A stretch of DNA of 64,000 nucleotides from Gilvibacter sp. GTDB taxonomy: Bacteria; Bacteroidota; Bacteroidia; Flavobacteriales; Flavobacteriaceae. Below, piece by piece: positions 51,891 to 61,779 of the stretch. Below the pieces are notes generated by a model. That model searched no databases, had not been told where the DNA came from, and saw only the letters and a list, made by a program, of their open reading frames with translations. The translations under genes were made by a program, and so were the position numbers. The stretch lies in contig NZ_JABSPU010000007.1 of the NCBI RefSeq assembly GCF_013214815.1, forward strand, positions 1 through 64,000, given 5' to 3'. Positions within the stretch are counted from its first letter, which is position 1. The number at the start of each line of letters is the position of its first letter.

Positions 51891-53228
51891 ATGAAAAAGG
51901 TGACACACCGTTCGTTAACTACCAGATTATCACTCACTTTACTAGCATTACTGCTATCGTTTTCAACCTTAACTTTTGGTCAAGAGCCAGCTGCCGCTGA
52001 TGCTGTTGCCGATGCTGCTCCCGCTGCTGATCTCGGAGGAGATCCCGCTGCCGGAAAAACATTGTTCAACGCCAACTGTGCATCCTGTCACAAGCTCTAT
52101 GCCAAAGCTACGGGTCCTGCTCTTTTTGGAGTCGGAGACAAATACGAGAAAGAGTGGCTTTACAAATGGATCCGCAATTCACAAGAGCTGATCAAATCTG
52201 GTGATGCCAGAGCTGTTGCAATCTCTACGGAGTATAACGGAGCTGTGATGAATTCCTTCCCGGCACTCTCCAACGAGGACATTGACAACATCATTGCTTA
52301 CACCTACACGCCAAAGCCACCACCAGCTCCTCCAACAGGTGCAGGTCCAGCGACTGCAGGTGCAGGCGGAGGAGGTATCTCCAGCGACATCATTCTAGCA
52401 GTTCTAGCTCTAGTATTCTTGATGTTAGCCATCATGCTTTACTTGGTTAACAAGACATTGAAAAGAATTGCCGTTGCTAACGGTGTTGAATATGAAGACA
52501 AAGCCCGTGCAGAGCGTTTGCCTATTTGGAAGGCGTTTGCACAAAATCAGTTCTTAGTTCTAGTGAGCGCTATCTTCTTACTATTAGCAAGTGGATACTT
52601 CGCTTACGGATGGATGATGCAAGTAGGGGTAGATCAGGGTTATGCTCCAGTACAACCAATTCACTACTCACACAGAATCCACGCAGGTACAAACCAAATC
52701 GATTGTAAGTACTGTCACAGTTCTGCTCGTAAGAGTAAGCATTCTGGAATTCCATCTTTGAATGTGTGTATGAACTGCCACAAGAACATCGCTCAAGTTG
52801 GAGATAAGACTTACCAAGAAGGTATTTCTGAGTATCAGATCGATTACAACAAAGAAATTCAAAAATTATACGACGCTGTAGGTTGGGATAGAGACAACCA
52901 GCGTTACACAGGAGAGACCAAGCCGGTGAAGTGGGTGAGAATCCACAACCTTCCGGATTTCGCATACTTCAACCACTCCCAACACGTAACTGTTGCGGGT
53001 GTTGAGTGTCAGACCTGTCACGGTCCTGTGGAGGAGATGGAGATTATGTATCAATATTCTCCGCTAACTATGGGATGGTGTATCAACTGTCACCGCGAAA
53101 CCAATGTTAAACTAGAGAGCAACGAGTACTACGCGAAAATTCACGAGACGCTTTCTAAAGAGTATGACTTCCCTACACTTACTGCTGCACAGAACGGTGG
53201 TTTGGAATGTGGAAAATGTCACTACTAA
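51891..53228 (+). CDS. actA: Alternative Complex III subunit ActA, six-heme c-type cytochrome
   Basis: Membrane multiheme cytochrome of Alternative Complex III, which oxidises menaquinol. It has a signal peptide (ending LTFGQE), then a monoheme cytochrome c domain with heme motif CASCH (Cys63-His67) and an Ala-rich linker. Two membrane helices follow (about 165-190 and 220-245). The ActA pentaheme domain has CKYCH, CMNCH, CQTCH, CINCH and CGKCH. The N-terminal monoheme domain makes six heme motifs in total. First gene of the operon. Confidence 0.95.
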   Translation: MKKVTHRSLTTRLSLTLLALLLSFSTLTFGQEPAAADAVADAAPAADLGGDPAAGKTLFNANCASCHKLYAKATGPALFGVGDKYEKEWLYKWIRNSQELIKSGDARAVAISTEYNGAVMNSFPALSNEDIDNIIAYTYTPKPPPAPPTGAGPATAGAGGGGISSDIILAVLALVFLMLAIMLYLVNKTLKRIAVANGVEYEDKARAERLPIWKAFAQNQFLVLVSAIFLLLASGYFAYGWMMQVGVDQGYAPVQPIHYSHRIHAGTNQIDCKYCHSSARKSKHSGIPSLNVCMNCHKNIAQVGDKTYQEGISEYQIDYNKEIQKLYDAVGWDRDNQRYTGETKPVKWVRIHNLPDFAYFNHSQHVTVAGVECQTCHGPVEEMEIMYQYSPLTMGWCINCHRETNVKLESNEYYAKIHETLSKEYDFPTLTAAQNGGLECGKCHY

Positions 53229-53255
53229 TTCATTAAAGGCAAATTTCGATTATAT

Positions 53256-56200
53256 ATGGCATCGAACAAGAAATACTGGAAAAGTGTTGAGGAGCTGAAA
53301 GATCACAGCCCTATTCTTGAGACGCTACGACAAAACGAATTCGTTGAACAGATTCCAACTGATGAGTTCCTTGGGGACGAGCAGACCATGGAGAATTCTT
53401 CGACTTCTAGACGTGACTTCTTAAAGTTTGTTGGATTCTCTACAGCTGCAGCTACCTTGGCTGCCTGTGAAGGTCCAGTAATCAAATCTATTCCTTACGT
53501 AAACGCTCCTGATGAGATTGTCCCTGGAGTAGCGAACTACTATGCGACCACCATTGCAGACGGTTTTGATTTTGCAAACGTATTGATCAAGACTCGTGAA
53601 GGGCGTCCTATTAAAGTAGAATCTAACGATATGGCCATGCACAACGGGAGCGTAAACGCCCGTGTACATGCTTCTGTGTTGTCTATGTATGACACACAGC
53701 GTTTGGCTGGGCCAATGATCGGGGGAGAAGCAGCTTCTTGGGCCGACTTTGACAGCCAAATGGCCGCTAAGCTAAACGGAATGGCTGGAAAGGAAGTTGT
53801 TCTTTTGACACAGACCTTTGCAAGCCCTTCTACTTCCAAACTGATCGCTGAGTTCACTGCAAAGTATCCTAACGTAAAGCACGTTGTTTATGATTCAGTA
53901 TCGAGCTCAGAGGCTTTGGATGCCTTCCAAAACAAATTCGGGGTTCGCGCCTTAGCAGATTACGATTTCTCTAAAGCAGAGGTGATCGTTTCTGTTGGAG
54001 CTGATATTCTAGGTGACTGGCAAGGTGGCGGATACGATTCTGGATATTCTGCCGGACGTGTTCCAAAGAACGGGAAAATGTCTCGTCACATTCAGTTTGA
54101 ATCAAACATGACCTTATCTGGTGCTAACGCCGACAAGCGTGTTGCTGTTAAGCCATCAGAACTTAAAAAGATAATGAACGCATTGAACGGCGGATCTACT
54201 TCTGGTCTTTCAGACAAAGTAGCAGAAGCTGTGAAAAATGCAAAAGCACAATTAAACGCTGCCGGTGCAAACGGAGTAGTGGTTTGTGGTGCTGAGGATG
54301 TAGCTTGCCAAGCTATGGTGTTGGAAATGAATGCCAACTCTGTAGTAATGGATGCTGCTAAGCCTCGAATGGTACGTCAGGGAAATAAAGCTGAGGTGCT
54401 TAAAGTAATGAACGGCGTGATGAGCGGTTCTGTAAAAGGACTTATCGCCGTAGGTGTGGATCCGGTTTATGCTTTCCCAGGGAAAGGATTTGTTGAGGCC
54501 TTCGCCAACCTTGAATTGAGTGCAACCTTTGCCATGAAAGCTAACGCTACTGCTGCGGCTTCTCAGTTCGTAGGTGCTACTCCACATTATTTAGAGTCTT
54601 GGGGTGATGCGCAAATCAAGAAGGGATACTTCAGTTTGCAGCAGCCAACCATCAGACCATTATTTGACACGCGTTCTTTCCAAGATACCCTATTGGCTTG
54701 GATGGAGAGTGATCAAACCTATTACGATTATATTAAGGACACTTGGGCGTCTATCCTTGGAGGATCTTCTTGGAACCAAGCGCTTCAAGATGGTGTCTTT
54801 ATGAGCGATGCTGAAGTAGCTATGGACGTAGCTGGTTCAGAGAACGTAGATACAACTTTAGAAGATGCTACTTCTAACGGAGCTCAAGATGGAGCTTCCA
54901 GCGGAATGGAACTTCTTTTATATACCAACACTGCAATTGGTGATGGACGTCAGGCAAACAACCCTTGGTTGCAAGAAATGCCAGATCCGATCACTCGTGC
55001 ATCTTGGGATAACTACTTAACCATGTCTGCAGCCGATGCTGCGGCCAAAGGGATCATCAACGAGAATGTTGCTAACGGTGCTTTGAACGGTTCTTACGCC
55101 AAAGTAACTGTAGGTGATGTTACTCTTGAAAAGGTACCTGTGTACATCCAGCCAGGACAAGCAAAAGGTACTGTTGGACTTGCTTTAGGTTACGGGCAAA
55201 CCAACGCCATTCAAAAAGAAATGCAAACCGGTGTAAATGCTTATGCACTTTACAACGGATTCAACTTGATGCAAGCAGGTGTTCAGGTGGAGAAAACCTC
55301 TGGAGATCACGAATTTGCTTGTGTACAGTTGCACAATACTATGATGGGTCGCGATATTATTCGCGAGACCACCTTAGATGTATATAAGGACAAAGACGTT
55401 CACTATTGGAACCCAATTCCAGAAGTATCTAAGGATCACCAGGAAATTCCTGTGACTTCTCCAGATGCTGACCTTTGGGATCCGTTTGATCGTTCTGTCG
55501 GTCACCACTTCAATATGTCTATTGACCTGAACGCTTGTACAGGTTGTGGGGCTTGTGTGATCGCTTGTCATGCAGAAAATAACGTACCAGTAGTAGGTAA
55601 ATCAGAAGTACGTCGCAGCCGCGATATGCACTGGTTGAGAATTGACCGTTACTACTCGTCAGAAGAAAACTTTGCAGCAGATACTCAGAAGAAAGACGAT
55701 ATGTCTGGACTCTTTGGAGACAATGGTTCTCTTGGAGGATTCCTAGAAATGGAAGATCCATCAGAGAATCCGCAAGTGGCCTTTATGCCAGTTATGTGTC
55801 AGCACTGTAACCACGCTCCTTGTGAGACGGTGTGTCCAGTAGCTGCATCTTCTCACGGTCGTCAAGGTCAAAACCACATGGCTTATAACCGTTGTGTGGG
55901 TACGCGTTACTGTGCAAACAACTGTCCTTATAAAGTACGTCGCTTCAACTGGTTCTTGTACAACGAGAATGACGAGTTCAACTACCACATGAACAACGAC
56001 CTTGGTCGTATGGTATTGAACCCAGACGTTGTAGTGCGTTCTCGCGGGGTTATGGAGAAATGTTCTATGTGTATCCAAATGACACAGAAGACTATTCTTG
56101 ATGCTAAGCGCGACGGACGTCCTGTTAAAGACGGTGAATTCCAAACTGCTTGTTCTAACGCATGTTCTGCAGGAGCAATCACCTTTGGAGATATCAACGA

Positions 56201-56321
56201 TCACGACAGTGAGATCTACAAGAAGAAAAAAGACAGTCGTATGTATCACCTACTAGAAGCTGTAGGTACAGAGCCAAACGTGATGTACCAGACTAAGGTG
56301 AGAAATACTAAAGAATCGTAA
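53256..56321 (+). CDS. actB: Alternative Complex III subunit ActB, molybdopterin-oxidoreductase-like plus iron-sulfur domain
   Basis: Large peripheral subunit, 1021 residues. A Tat-type signal (SRRDFLKFVGFS) lies unusually far in (about residue 50), as in ActB proteins generally. The molybdopterin-oxidoreductase-like part (about 90-720) does not show the usual N-terminal iron-sulfur cysteines and probably carries no cofactor. The C-terminal ferredoxin-like part (about 755-990) has four cysteine groups for clusters: CTGCGACVIACH, CQHCNHAPCETVC, CVGTRYCANNCPY, and CSMCIQ with CSNAC. Electrons pass from here to ActA hemes. Confidence 0.95.
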   Translation: MASNKKYWKSVEELKDHSPILETLRQNEFVEQIPTDEFLGDEQTMENSSTSRRDFLKFVGFSTAAATLAACEGPVIKSIPYVNAPDEIVPGVANYYATTIADGFDFANVLIKTREGRPIKVESNDMAMHNGSVNARVHASVLSMYDTQRLAGPMIGGEAASWADFDSQMAAKLNGMAGKEVVLLTQTFASPSTSKLIAEFTAKYPNVKHVVYDSVSSSEALDAFQNKFGVRALADYDFSKAEVIVSVGADILGDWQGGGYDSGYSAGRVPKNGKMSRHIQFESNMTLSGANADKRVAVKPSELKKIMNALNGGSTSGLSDKVAEAVKNAKAQLNAAGANGVVVCGAEDVACQAMVLEMNANSVVMDAAKPRMVRQGNKAEVLKVMNGVMSGSVKGLIAVGVDPVYAFPGKGFVEAFANLELSATFAMKANATAAASQFVGATPHYLESWGDAQIKKGYFSLQQPTIRPLFDTRSFQDTLLAWMESDQTYYDYIKDTWASILGGSSWNQALQDGVFMSDAEVAMDVAGSENVDTTLEDATSNGAQDGASSGMELLLYTNTAIGDGRQANNPWLQEMPDPITRASWDNYLTMSAADAAAKGIINENVANGALNGSYAKVTVGDVTLEKVPVYIQPGQAKGTVGLALGYGQTNAIQKEMQTGVNAYALYNGFNLMQAGVQVEKTSGDHEFACVQLHNTMMGRDIIRETTLDVYKDKDVHYWNPIPEVSKDHQEIPVTSPDADLWDPFDRSVGHHFNMSIDLNACTGCGACVIACHAENNVPVVGKSEVRRSRDMHWLRIDRYYSSEENFAADTQKKDDMSGLFGDNGSLGGFLEMEDPSENPQVAFMPVMCQHCNHAPCETVCPVAASSHGRQGQNHMAYNRCVGTRYCANNCPYKVRRFNWFLYNENDEFNYHMNNDLGRMVLNPDVVVRSRGVMEKCSMCIQMTQKTILDAKRDGRPVKDGEFQTACSNACSAGAITFGDINDHDSEIYKKKKDSRMYHLLEAVGTEPNVMYQTKVRNTKES

Positions 56322-56346
56322 CTACTAAATAATTTTAGCAAAGGAT

Positions 56347-58080
56347 ATGGCATCGCATTACGAAGCACCCATTAGAAGACCTTTAGTAACAGGTAACAAA
56401 ACATACAGTGACGTCACTCGTGACGTAGCTGCGCCTGTTGAAGGTACTGCCAATAAGCAATGGTGGATAGTTTTTTCCATTGCACTGGTTGCATTTTTAT
56501 GGGGAATAGGATGTATCGTTTACACCGTCTCAACAGGGGTTGGAACTTGGGGTCTTAACAAGACCGTAGGTTGGGCCTGGGATATCACCAACTTCGTTTG
56601 GTGGGTAGGTATTGGTCACGCGGGAACACTGATCTCTGCGGTACTACTCTTATTCCGTCAGAAATGGAGAATGGCAATTAACCGATCTGCAGAGGCGATG
56701 ACGATCTTCTCGGTAATTCAGGCTGGTTTATTCCCAATTATTCACATGGGACGTCCTTGGTTGGCTTACTGGGTATTGCCGATCCCGAACCAATTTGGTT
56801 CGCTGTGGGTAAACTTTAACTCACCGCTACTTTGGGACGTATTCGCGATCTCTACCTATTTATCGGTTTCCTTGGTATTCTGGTGGACTGGACTTTTACC
56901 TGACTTCGCGATGATCCGCGATAGAGCGATCACTCCTTTTACTAAAAGAATTTACAGCATCCTTTCCTTTGGATGGTCTGGACGCGCTAAAGACTGGCAG
57001 CGATTTGAAGAAGTATCTTTGGTATTGGCCGGTTTGGCAACACCACTTGTACTTTCTGTACACACCATTGTATCCTTTGACTTTGCTACTTCGGTAATTC
57101 CTGGATGGCACACCACGATCTTCCCACCGTACTTCGTTGCTGGGGCGATCTTCTCTGGATTCGCGATGGTAAACACCCTACTGATCATTATGCGTAAGGT
57201 GTCTAATTTGGAGAACTACATTACTATTCAGCACATCGAGCTTATGAACATTGTGATCATGATCACCGGTTCTATCGTAGGTGTAGCTTACATCACTGAG
57301 CTTTTCATTGCTTGGTACTCTGGAGTTGAATACGAACAGTACGCATTCCTCAACCGTGCAACCGGACCTTACTGGTGGGCATATTGGGCAATGATGACCT
57401 GTAACGTGTTCTCACCACAGTTCATGTGGTTCCCAAAACTTAGAAGAAGCATTATGTTCTCTTTCTTCATCTCGATCGTGGTAAACATCGGAATGTGGTT
57501 TGAGCGTTTCGTGATCATCGTAACTTCATTGCACCGTGACTACTTGCCATCATCATGGACCATGTTCTCACCAACCTTTGTAGATATCGGGATCTTCATC
57601 GGAACCATTGGATTCTTCTTTGTATTGTTCTTACTATACGCAAGAACCTTCCCAGTAATTGCACAAGCAGAGGTGAAGTCGATCCTCAAATCATCTGGAG
57701 ATCGCTACAAGAACCTAAGAGCTGAGCAAGGTGATGATGCTCCGCATTACACCATGCCAGATACAGCAGCTACTCAAGTAGAAGCAGTTCCTGCAGCAGA
57801 CTTATCTGAAGAAGATAAGGCAGCAGGTATCAGCACCTTGATGAGCAAACTCGGAAGCTTTAATCCTGATACGGACACTGCAGATGATTTGAAGAAAATC
57901 TCTGGAGTTGGACCTAAAATGGAAGGAAAATTACACGAACTCGGTATCTACACTTTTGATCAAGTTAGTAAGATGACCGATGCAGAATATGACCTATTAG
58001 ACAGCATTATTGGCGAGTTCCCAGGCCGTGCTAAGCGCGACGACTGGGCTGGTCAAGCTAACGAACTTAAAAATCAATAA
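56347..58080 (+). CDS. actC: Alternative Complex III subunit ActC, NrfD/PsrC-like quinol-binding membrane protein, with C-terminal HhH-like extension
   Basis: Integral membrane subunit with about ten helices, homologous to NrfD/PsrC, where quinol is bound. Motifs include GWAWDITNFVWWVGIGHAG and HMGRPWLAYWVLPIPN. The protein then extends beyond the family core. After a Pro/Ala-rich linker, residues 513-577 form a helix-hairpin-helix-like module (DDLKKISGVGPKMEGKLHELG, then a second helical hairpin). Such modules normally bind DNA or RNA or mediate protein contacts. It is a cytoplasmic tail here (inference). The frame is continuous with no stop. Confidence 0.92.
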   Translation: MASHYEAPIRRPLVTGNKTYSDVTRDVAAPVEGTANKQWWIVFSIALVAFLWGIGCIVYTVSTGVGTWGLNKTVGWAWDITNFVWWVGIGHAGTLISAVLLLFRQKWRMAINRSAEAMTIFSVIQAGLFPIIHMGRPWLAYWVLPIPNQFGSLWVNFNSPLLWDVFAISTYLSVSLVFWWTGLLPDFAMIRDRAITPFTKRIYSILSFGWSGRAKDWQRFEEVSLVLAGLATPLVLSVHTIVSFDFATSVIPGWHTTIFPPYFVAGAIFSGFAMVNTLLIIMRKVSNLENYITIQHIELMNIVIMITGSIVGVAYITELFIAWYSGVEYEQYAFLNRATGPYWWAYWAMMTCNVFSPQFMWFPKLRRSIMFSFFISIVVNIGMWFERFVIIVTSLHRDYLPSSWTMFSPTFVDIGIFIGTIGFFFVLFLLYARTFPVIAQAEVKSILKSSGDRYKNLRAEQGDDAPHYTMPDTAATQVEAVPAADLSEEDKAAGISTLMSKLGSFNPDTDTADDLKKISGVGPKMEGKLHELGIYTFDQVSKMTDAEYDLLDSIIGEFPGRAKRDDWAGQANELKNQ

Positions 58081-58083
58081 CGG

Positions 58084-58620
58084 ATGGCTTCAAAAGTAAT
58101 TCACGCACTTTACACTGACGACGACATTCTGCTGAATGCCGTTAAGGAGACCCGTAAGGCACACTATCACATTGAGGAAGTGTACACCCCTTTCCCAGTT
58201 CACGGACTAGAGAAAGCAATGGGCCTTGCTGATACGCGACTTGCCATCTGTGCTTTCATGTATGGATTGGTTGGACTGTCTGTAGCAGTTACGATGATGA
58301 ACTTCATCATGATTGAAGATTGGCCACAAAACATTGGTGGTAAGCCAAGTTTTAGCTATATCGAGAACATGCCGGCCTTTGTACCAATCATGTTTGAATT
58401 GACGGTATTCTTTGCAGCGCACCTTATGGTAATTACCTTTTATATGCGCTCTAAGCTTTGGCCGTTCAAGAAAGCAGAAAATCCAGATTTGCGCACCACA
58501 GATGATCACTTCTTGATGGAAGTGGATCTAGGAGGACACAGCGAAGAGGAAGTCTCTAAGTTCTTATCAGGAACTGGAGCGACAGAACTTAAAATAGTAG
58601 AAAAGGAATCAGACCACTAG
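58084..58620 (+). CDS. actD: Alternative Complex III subunit ActD (DUF3341)
   Basis: A 178-residue membrane subunit with two helices (about 55-80 and 100-120) and the family features YHIEEVYTPFPVHGLEKAMGL and DDHFLMEVD. Four bases separate it from actC. It has no cofactor motifs and is a structural subunit of the quinol-oxidising complex. The C-terminal domain is cytoplasmic. Confidence 0.93.
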   Translation: MASKVIHALYTDDDILLNAVKETRKAHYHIEEVYTPFPVHGLEKAMGLADTRLAICAFMYGLVGLSVAVTMMNFIMIEDWPQNIGGKPSFSYIENMPAFVPIMFELTVFFAAHLMVITFYMRSKLWPFKKAENPDLRTTDDHFLMEVDLGGHSEEEVSKFLSGTGATELKIVEKESDH

Positions 58621-58624
58621 ACCT

Positions 58625-59287
58625 ATGAAGCGTTTATTAAACCTATCCTTAATTTTTGCAGCGGCATTGTCGTTGGTGGGTTGTTTTGACGAAAGCAAAC
58701 CAAACTACCAGTACATGCCCAATATGTACGAGCCTGTAGGTTATGAGACCTATGGCGAGTACGAGATCTTTGAAAACGAGCAAGAGGCTATGCTTCCGGT
58801 TGACGGTACCATTCCACGTGGTTGGATGCCGTATGACTATCCGAACACCTTAGAAGGAAAAGAGATGGCATCTGCAGAGCTTACTAACCCGCATCCAGTG
58901 ACTCAAGAGAACTTGGACAAAGGAAAAGAGCTTTATGACATTTACTGTGCGGTATGTCACGGAACCAAAGGTGATGGTCAAGGTATCCTTATGAAAAATG
59001 AAGTATTCCTAGGAATTCCTTCTTACGCAGACCGTGTGGTAACAGACGGAAACGTTTATCACGTGATGATGTACGGATTGAACTCTATGGGATCATACGC
59101 TTCTCAAACCAATGAGTTGGAGCGCTGGCAGATCACCATGCACGTAAGAAACCTTACAGCAGCCCTAACGGGTGGGGAGCCATTAACTGTGGTAGAACCA
59201 ATGGAAGATGCGATGGATTCTATGGATGCAATGAGTGACGAAACTCATGCAGACGATTCTCACGATTCAACAGACGAAGCACATTAA
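58625..59287 (+). CDS. actE: Alternative Complex III subunit ActE, monoheme c-type cytochrome lipoprotein
   Basis: A 220-residue lipoprotein (LVGCFDES) with one heme motif, CAVCHG, and a methionine-bearing stretch VMMYGLNSMGSY that could supply the sixth ligand. The C-terminal tail is rich in Asp, Ser and His (DETHADDSHDSTDEAH), an unusual metal-binding-looking end. It may pass electrons to the oxidase encoded downstream. Confidence 0.93.
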   Translation: MKRLLNLSLIFAAALSLVGCFDESKPNYQYMPNMYEPVGYETYGEYEIFENEQEAMLPVDGTIPRGWMPYDYPNTLEGKEMASAELTNPHPVTQENLDKGKELYDIYCAVCHGTKGDGQGILMKNEVFLGIPSYADRVVTDGNVYHVMMYGLNSMGSYASQTNELERWQITMHVRNLTAALTGGEPLTVVEPMEDAMDSMDAMSDETHADDSHDSTDEAH

Positions 59288-59313
59288 TAATAGACAAAAG
59301 AGATATTTACGAT

Positions 59314-60666
59314 ATGTATACGCTACCTAACAAACTAAAACTTTTCGCTATTATTTTTATGGTGGTTGGTGCCTTGGGTATGATTGGAGGTTTCCTTGCG
59401 GTTCCTTCAAATGTAGAAGAGGTAAAGACCATGATGGCCAGTCACGATGACGGTCATGGCGGAGGTCATGGAGATGCTACTGCTGCTCACGGAGGAGATC
59501 ACGGCGCTGCCGGAGCTCACGGTGAGGAAGGTGCTCATTCGGGTGATGCCCACTACGAGCACGTTTTAGGTCAGTTGCAAAACCGTCCATGGGCGGCTGT
59601 TTATGTTGCAGCTTTCTTCTTTATGATGATTGCACTTGGAGCATTGGCCTTTTACGCGATACAATATGCAGCACAAGCTGGTTGGTCTCCTGTACTCTTT
59701 AGAGTGATGGAAGGAATCACCGCTTATCTGCCAGTAGGAACAGTTATTTTGTTTGTACTGCTATTGCTTTCTGCTTTACATTTCAATCACCTTTTCCACT
59801 GGATGGATGGTGATCTAGTAAATCCAGATAGCGACAAATTTGACAAGATCATAGCTGGAAAATCTGGTTTCTTGAATACACCTTTCTTCTTGATCCGCGC
59901 AGGAATCTTCATCTTAGGATGGAATCTTTACCGTGCGATTTCTAGAAAGTACTCTTTGAAATTGGACGAGACTAATGATCCAGCATACTTTAAGAAGCTA
60001 TTTAAATTCTCTGCTGGTTTCCTAGTGTTCTTCATCGTGACAGAATCGATGATGTCTTGGGACTGGATCATGAGTTTTGACCCACACTGGTTCTCTACCT
60101 TATTTGGATGGTATGTGTTTGCGGGTATGATGGTTTGTGCCATTACCGTGATCGCTATGATAACCATGGTGCTAAAATCTCAAGGTTACTTAGAGTTTGT
60201 AAACGACAGTCACATTCACGATTTGGCCAAGTTTATGTTCGGATTCAGTATTTTCTGGACCTACCTATGGTTCTCTCAGTTCATGCTGATCTGGTACTCA
60301 AACATTCCGGAAGAGGTAACGTACTTTGTTACAAGAATTGAAGATTTCAACCTCTTGTTCTTTGGAATGGTTGCGATGAACTTTGTGTTCCCGCTTCTTA
60401 TCCTTATGAACAGCGATTACAAACGAGTTAACTTGTTTGTGATCATGGCAGGTATTATTATCCTGGCGGGTCACTACATTGATGTATTTGTTATGGTTAT
60501 GCCATCAGCAGTAGGTACATCATGGTATATCGGAATGCCAGAGATCGGAGCTATGATGTTCTTCTTTGGGTTGTTCGTCTTTGTAGTGTTTACTGCATTG
60601 ACAAAAGCGCCGTTATTGGCCAAGGCTAACCCATTATTGAAAGAAAGTAAACAGTTCCATTATTAA
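59314..60666 (+). CDS. actF: Alternative Complex III subunit ActF, quinol-binding membrane protein
   Basis: A 450-residue membrane subunit related to ActC, with about ten helices. The first helix at 13-31 is followed by a histidine- and glycine-rich periplasmic loop (about residues 43-83: SHDDGHGGGHGD, AHGEEGAHSGD). The loop is an unusual insertion that could bind a metal. Family motifs follow (MSWDWIMSFDPHWFSTLFGWY). It is the last act gene before the oxidase genes. Confidence 0.93.
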   Translation: MYTLPNKLKLFAIIFMVVGALGMIGGFLAVPSNVEEVKTMMASHDDGHGGGHGDATAAHGGDHGAAGAHGEEGAHSGDAHYEHVLGQLQNRPWAAVYVAAFFFMMIALGALAFYAIQYAAQAGWSPVLFRVMEGITAYLPVGTVILFVLLLLSALHFNHLFHWMDGDLVNPDSDKFDKIIAGKSGFLNTPFFLIRAGIFILGWNLYRAISRKYSLKLDETNDPAYFKKLFKFSAGFLVFFIVTESMMSWDWIMSFDPHWFSTLFGWYVFAGMMVCAITVIAMITMVLKSQGYLEFVNDSHIHDLAKFMFGFSIFWTYLWFSQFMLIWYSNIPEEVTYFVTRIEDFNLLFFGMVAMNFVFPLLILMNSDYKRVNLFVIMAGIIILAGHYIDVFVMVMPSAVGTSWYIGMPEIGAMMFFFGLFVFVVFTALTKAPLLAKANPLLKESKQFHY

Positions 60667-60696
60667 TAAGTAAACTATAAAAGAAGAGTTATAACG

Positions 60697-61761
60697 ATGA
60701 CCGCATTTTTATACTTAGTAGTAATCATCCTTTTCGCTGTCAGTGTATGGCAGATGAGCAAGATCCTTTCCATGTCTAAAGCAGGAGAGGACAGTAGCAC
60801 TTCTCAGATCGCTAATGATAAAGACAACAAGATCAACGGTAAGTTGATGTTGGGCTTTGTAATCTTTATCTATGTATTGGCGTTCATTTCATTCTACAAA
60901 TGGTCTGATGTATTGCTTCCGGACTCTGCTTCAGAGCACGGAGTTGACATTGACCAACTATGGTTGATCTCCATGATCATCATCTTCATTGTAGGGATTA
61001 TCACCCAGTGGTTGTTGCACTATTTTGCATTCAAGTACAGTGGTAAAAAAGGACAACGCGCTACTTTTTATGCAGATAATGACCGTTTGGAATTTATCTG
61101 GACCGTTATTCCAGTTATCGTATTGGCGGGATTGATCATCTACGGATTGTTCACCTGGTCTGACATTATGAATGTCGACACAGAAGACGATCCAATAGTG
61201 ATTGAGCTTTATGCTTACCAGTTTGACTGGCGTGCCCGTTATGCCGGCGATGATAACATTCTAGGAGACGCTAACGTTCGCCTTATTGAAGGAGTGAACC
61301 AGTTAGGGCTTGACGCTTCCGATCCGGATGCACAGGATGATATCGTTGTTAATGAATTACACCTGCCAGTAGGCAGAAAGATCCTCTTTAAAATGCGCTC
61401 TCAGGACGTATTACACTCGGCCTATATGCCGCATTTTAGAGCTCAAATGAACTGTGTGCCAGGTATGGTTACCCAGTTTTCGTTTACTCCTACCAAGACC
61501 ACCGAGGAGATGCGTTTAGACGATGAAATCATTGCGAAGGTTGAGCATATCAACTCGATTCGCTCTGAAAAGAACGTAGCTCGTGCAATTGCAGGCGATG
61601 AGCCTTTAGAGTTGTATGAGTTTGATTATTTATTGCTATGTAACAAGATCTGTGGTAACACGCATTACAACATGCAGATGAAGATCGTAGTTGAGACGGA
61701 AGACGAATTCAATGAATGGCTTTCGACTCAAGACAACTTCGCCACAACTATGAAAAATTAA
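60697..61761 (+). CDS. coxB: cytochrome c oxidase subunit II
   Basis: Subunit II of an aa3-type oxidase, 354 residues. Two or three helices at the N-terminus (about 4-20, 50-70, 85-110, plus one near 125-150) are followed by a cupredoxin domain with a complete CuA site: CNKICGNTHYNM and the upstream histidine in DVLHSAYMPHF. It accepts electrons from the cytochrome c of the act complex. Located in the inner membrane, with the CuA domain in the periplasm. Confidence 0.96.
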   Translation: MTAFLYLVVIILFAVSVWQMSKILSMSKAGEDSSTSQIANDKDNKINGKLMLGFVIFIYVLAFISFYKWSDVLLPDSASEHGVDIDQLWLISMIIIFIVGIITQWLLHYFAFKYSGKKGQRATFYADNDRLEFIWTVIPVIVLAGLIIYGLFTWSDIMNVDTEDDPIVIELYAYQFDWRARYAGDDNILGDANVRLIEGVNQLGLDASDPDAQDDIVVNELHLPVGRKILFKMRSQDVLHSAYMPHFRAQMNCVPGMVTQFSFTPTKTTEEMRLDDEIIAKVEHINSIRSEKNVARAIAGDEPLELYEFDYLLLCNKICGNTHYNMQMKIVVETEDEFNEWLSTQDNFATTMKN

Positions 61762-61779
61762 AAAAGAATTTTTACAGGT

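Noticed and set aside
55761-56249. 162-codon minus-strand ORF inside actB
   Set aside because: Antisense to the iron-sulfur cysteine region of ActB; its Thr/Val/His-rich composition is a reverse-frame artefact.
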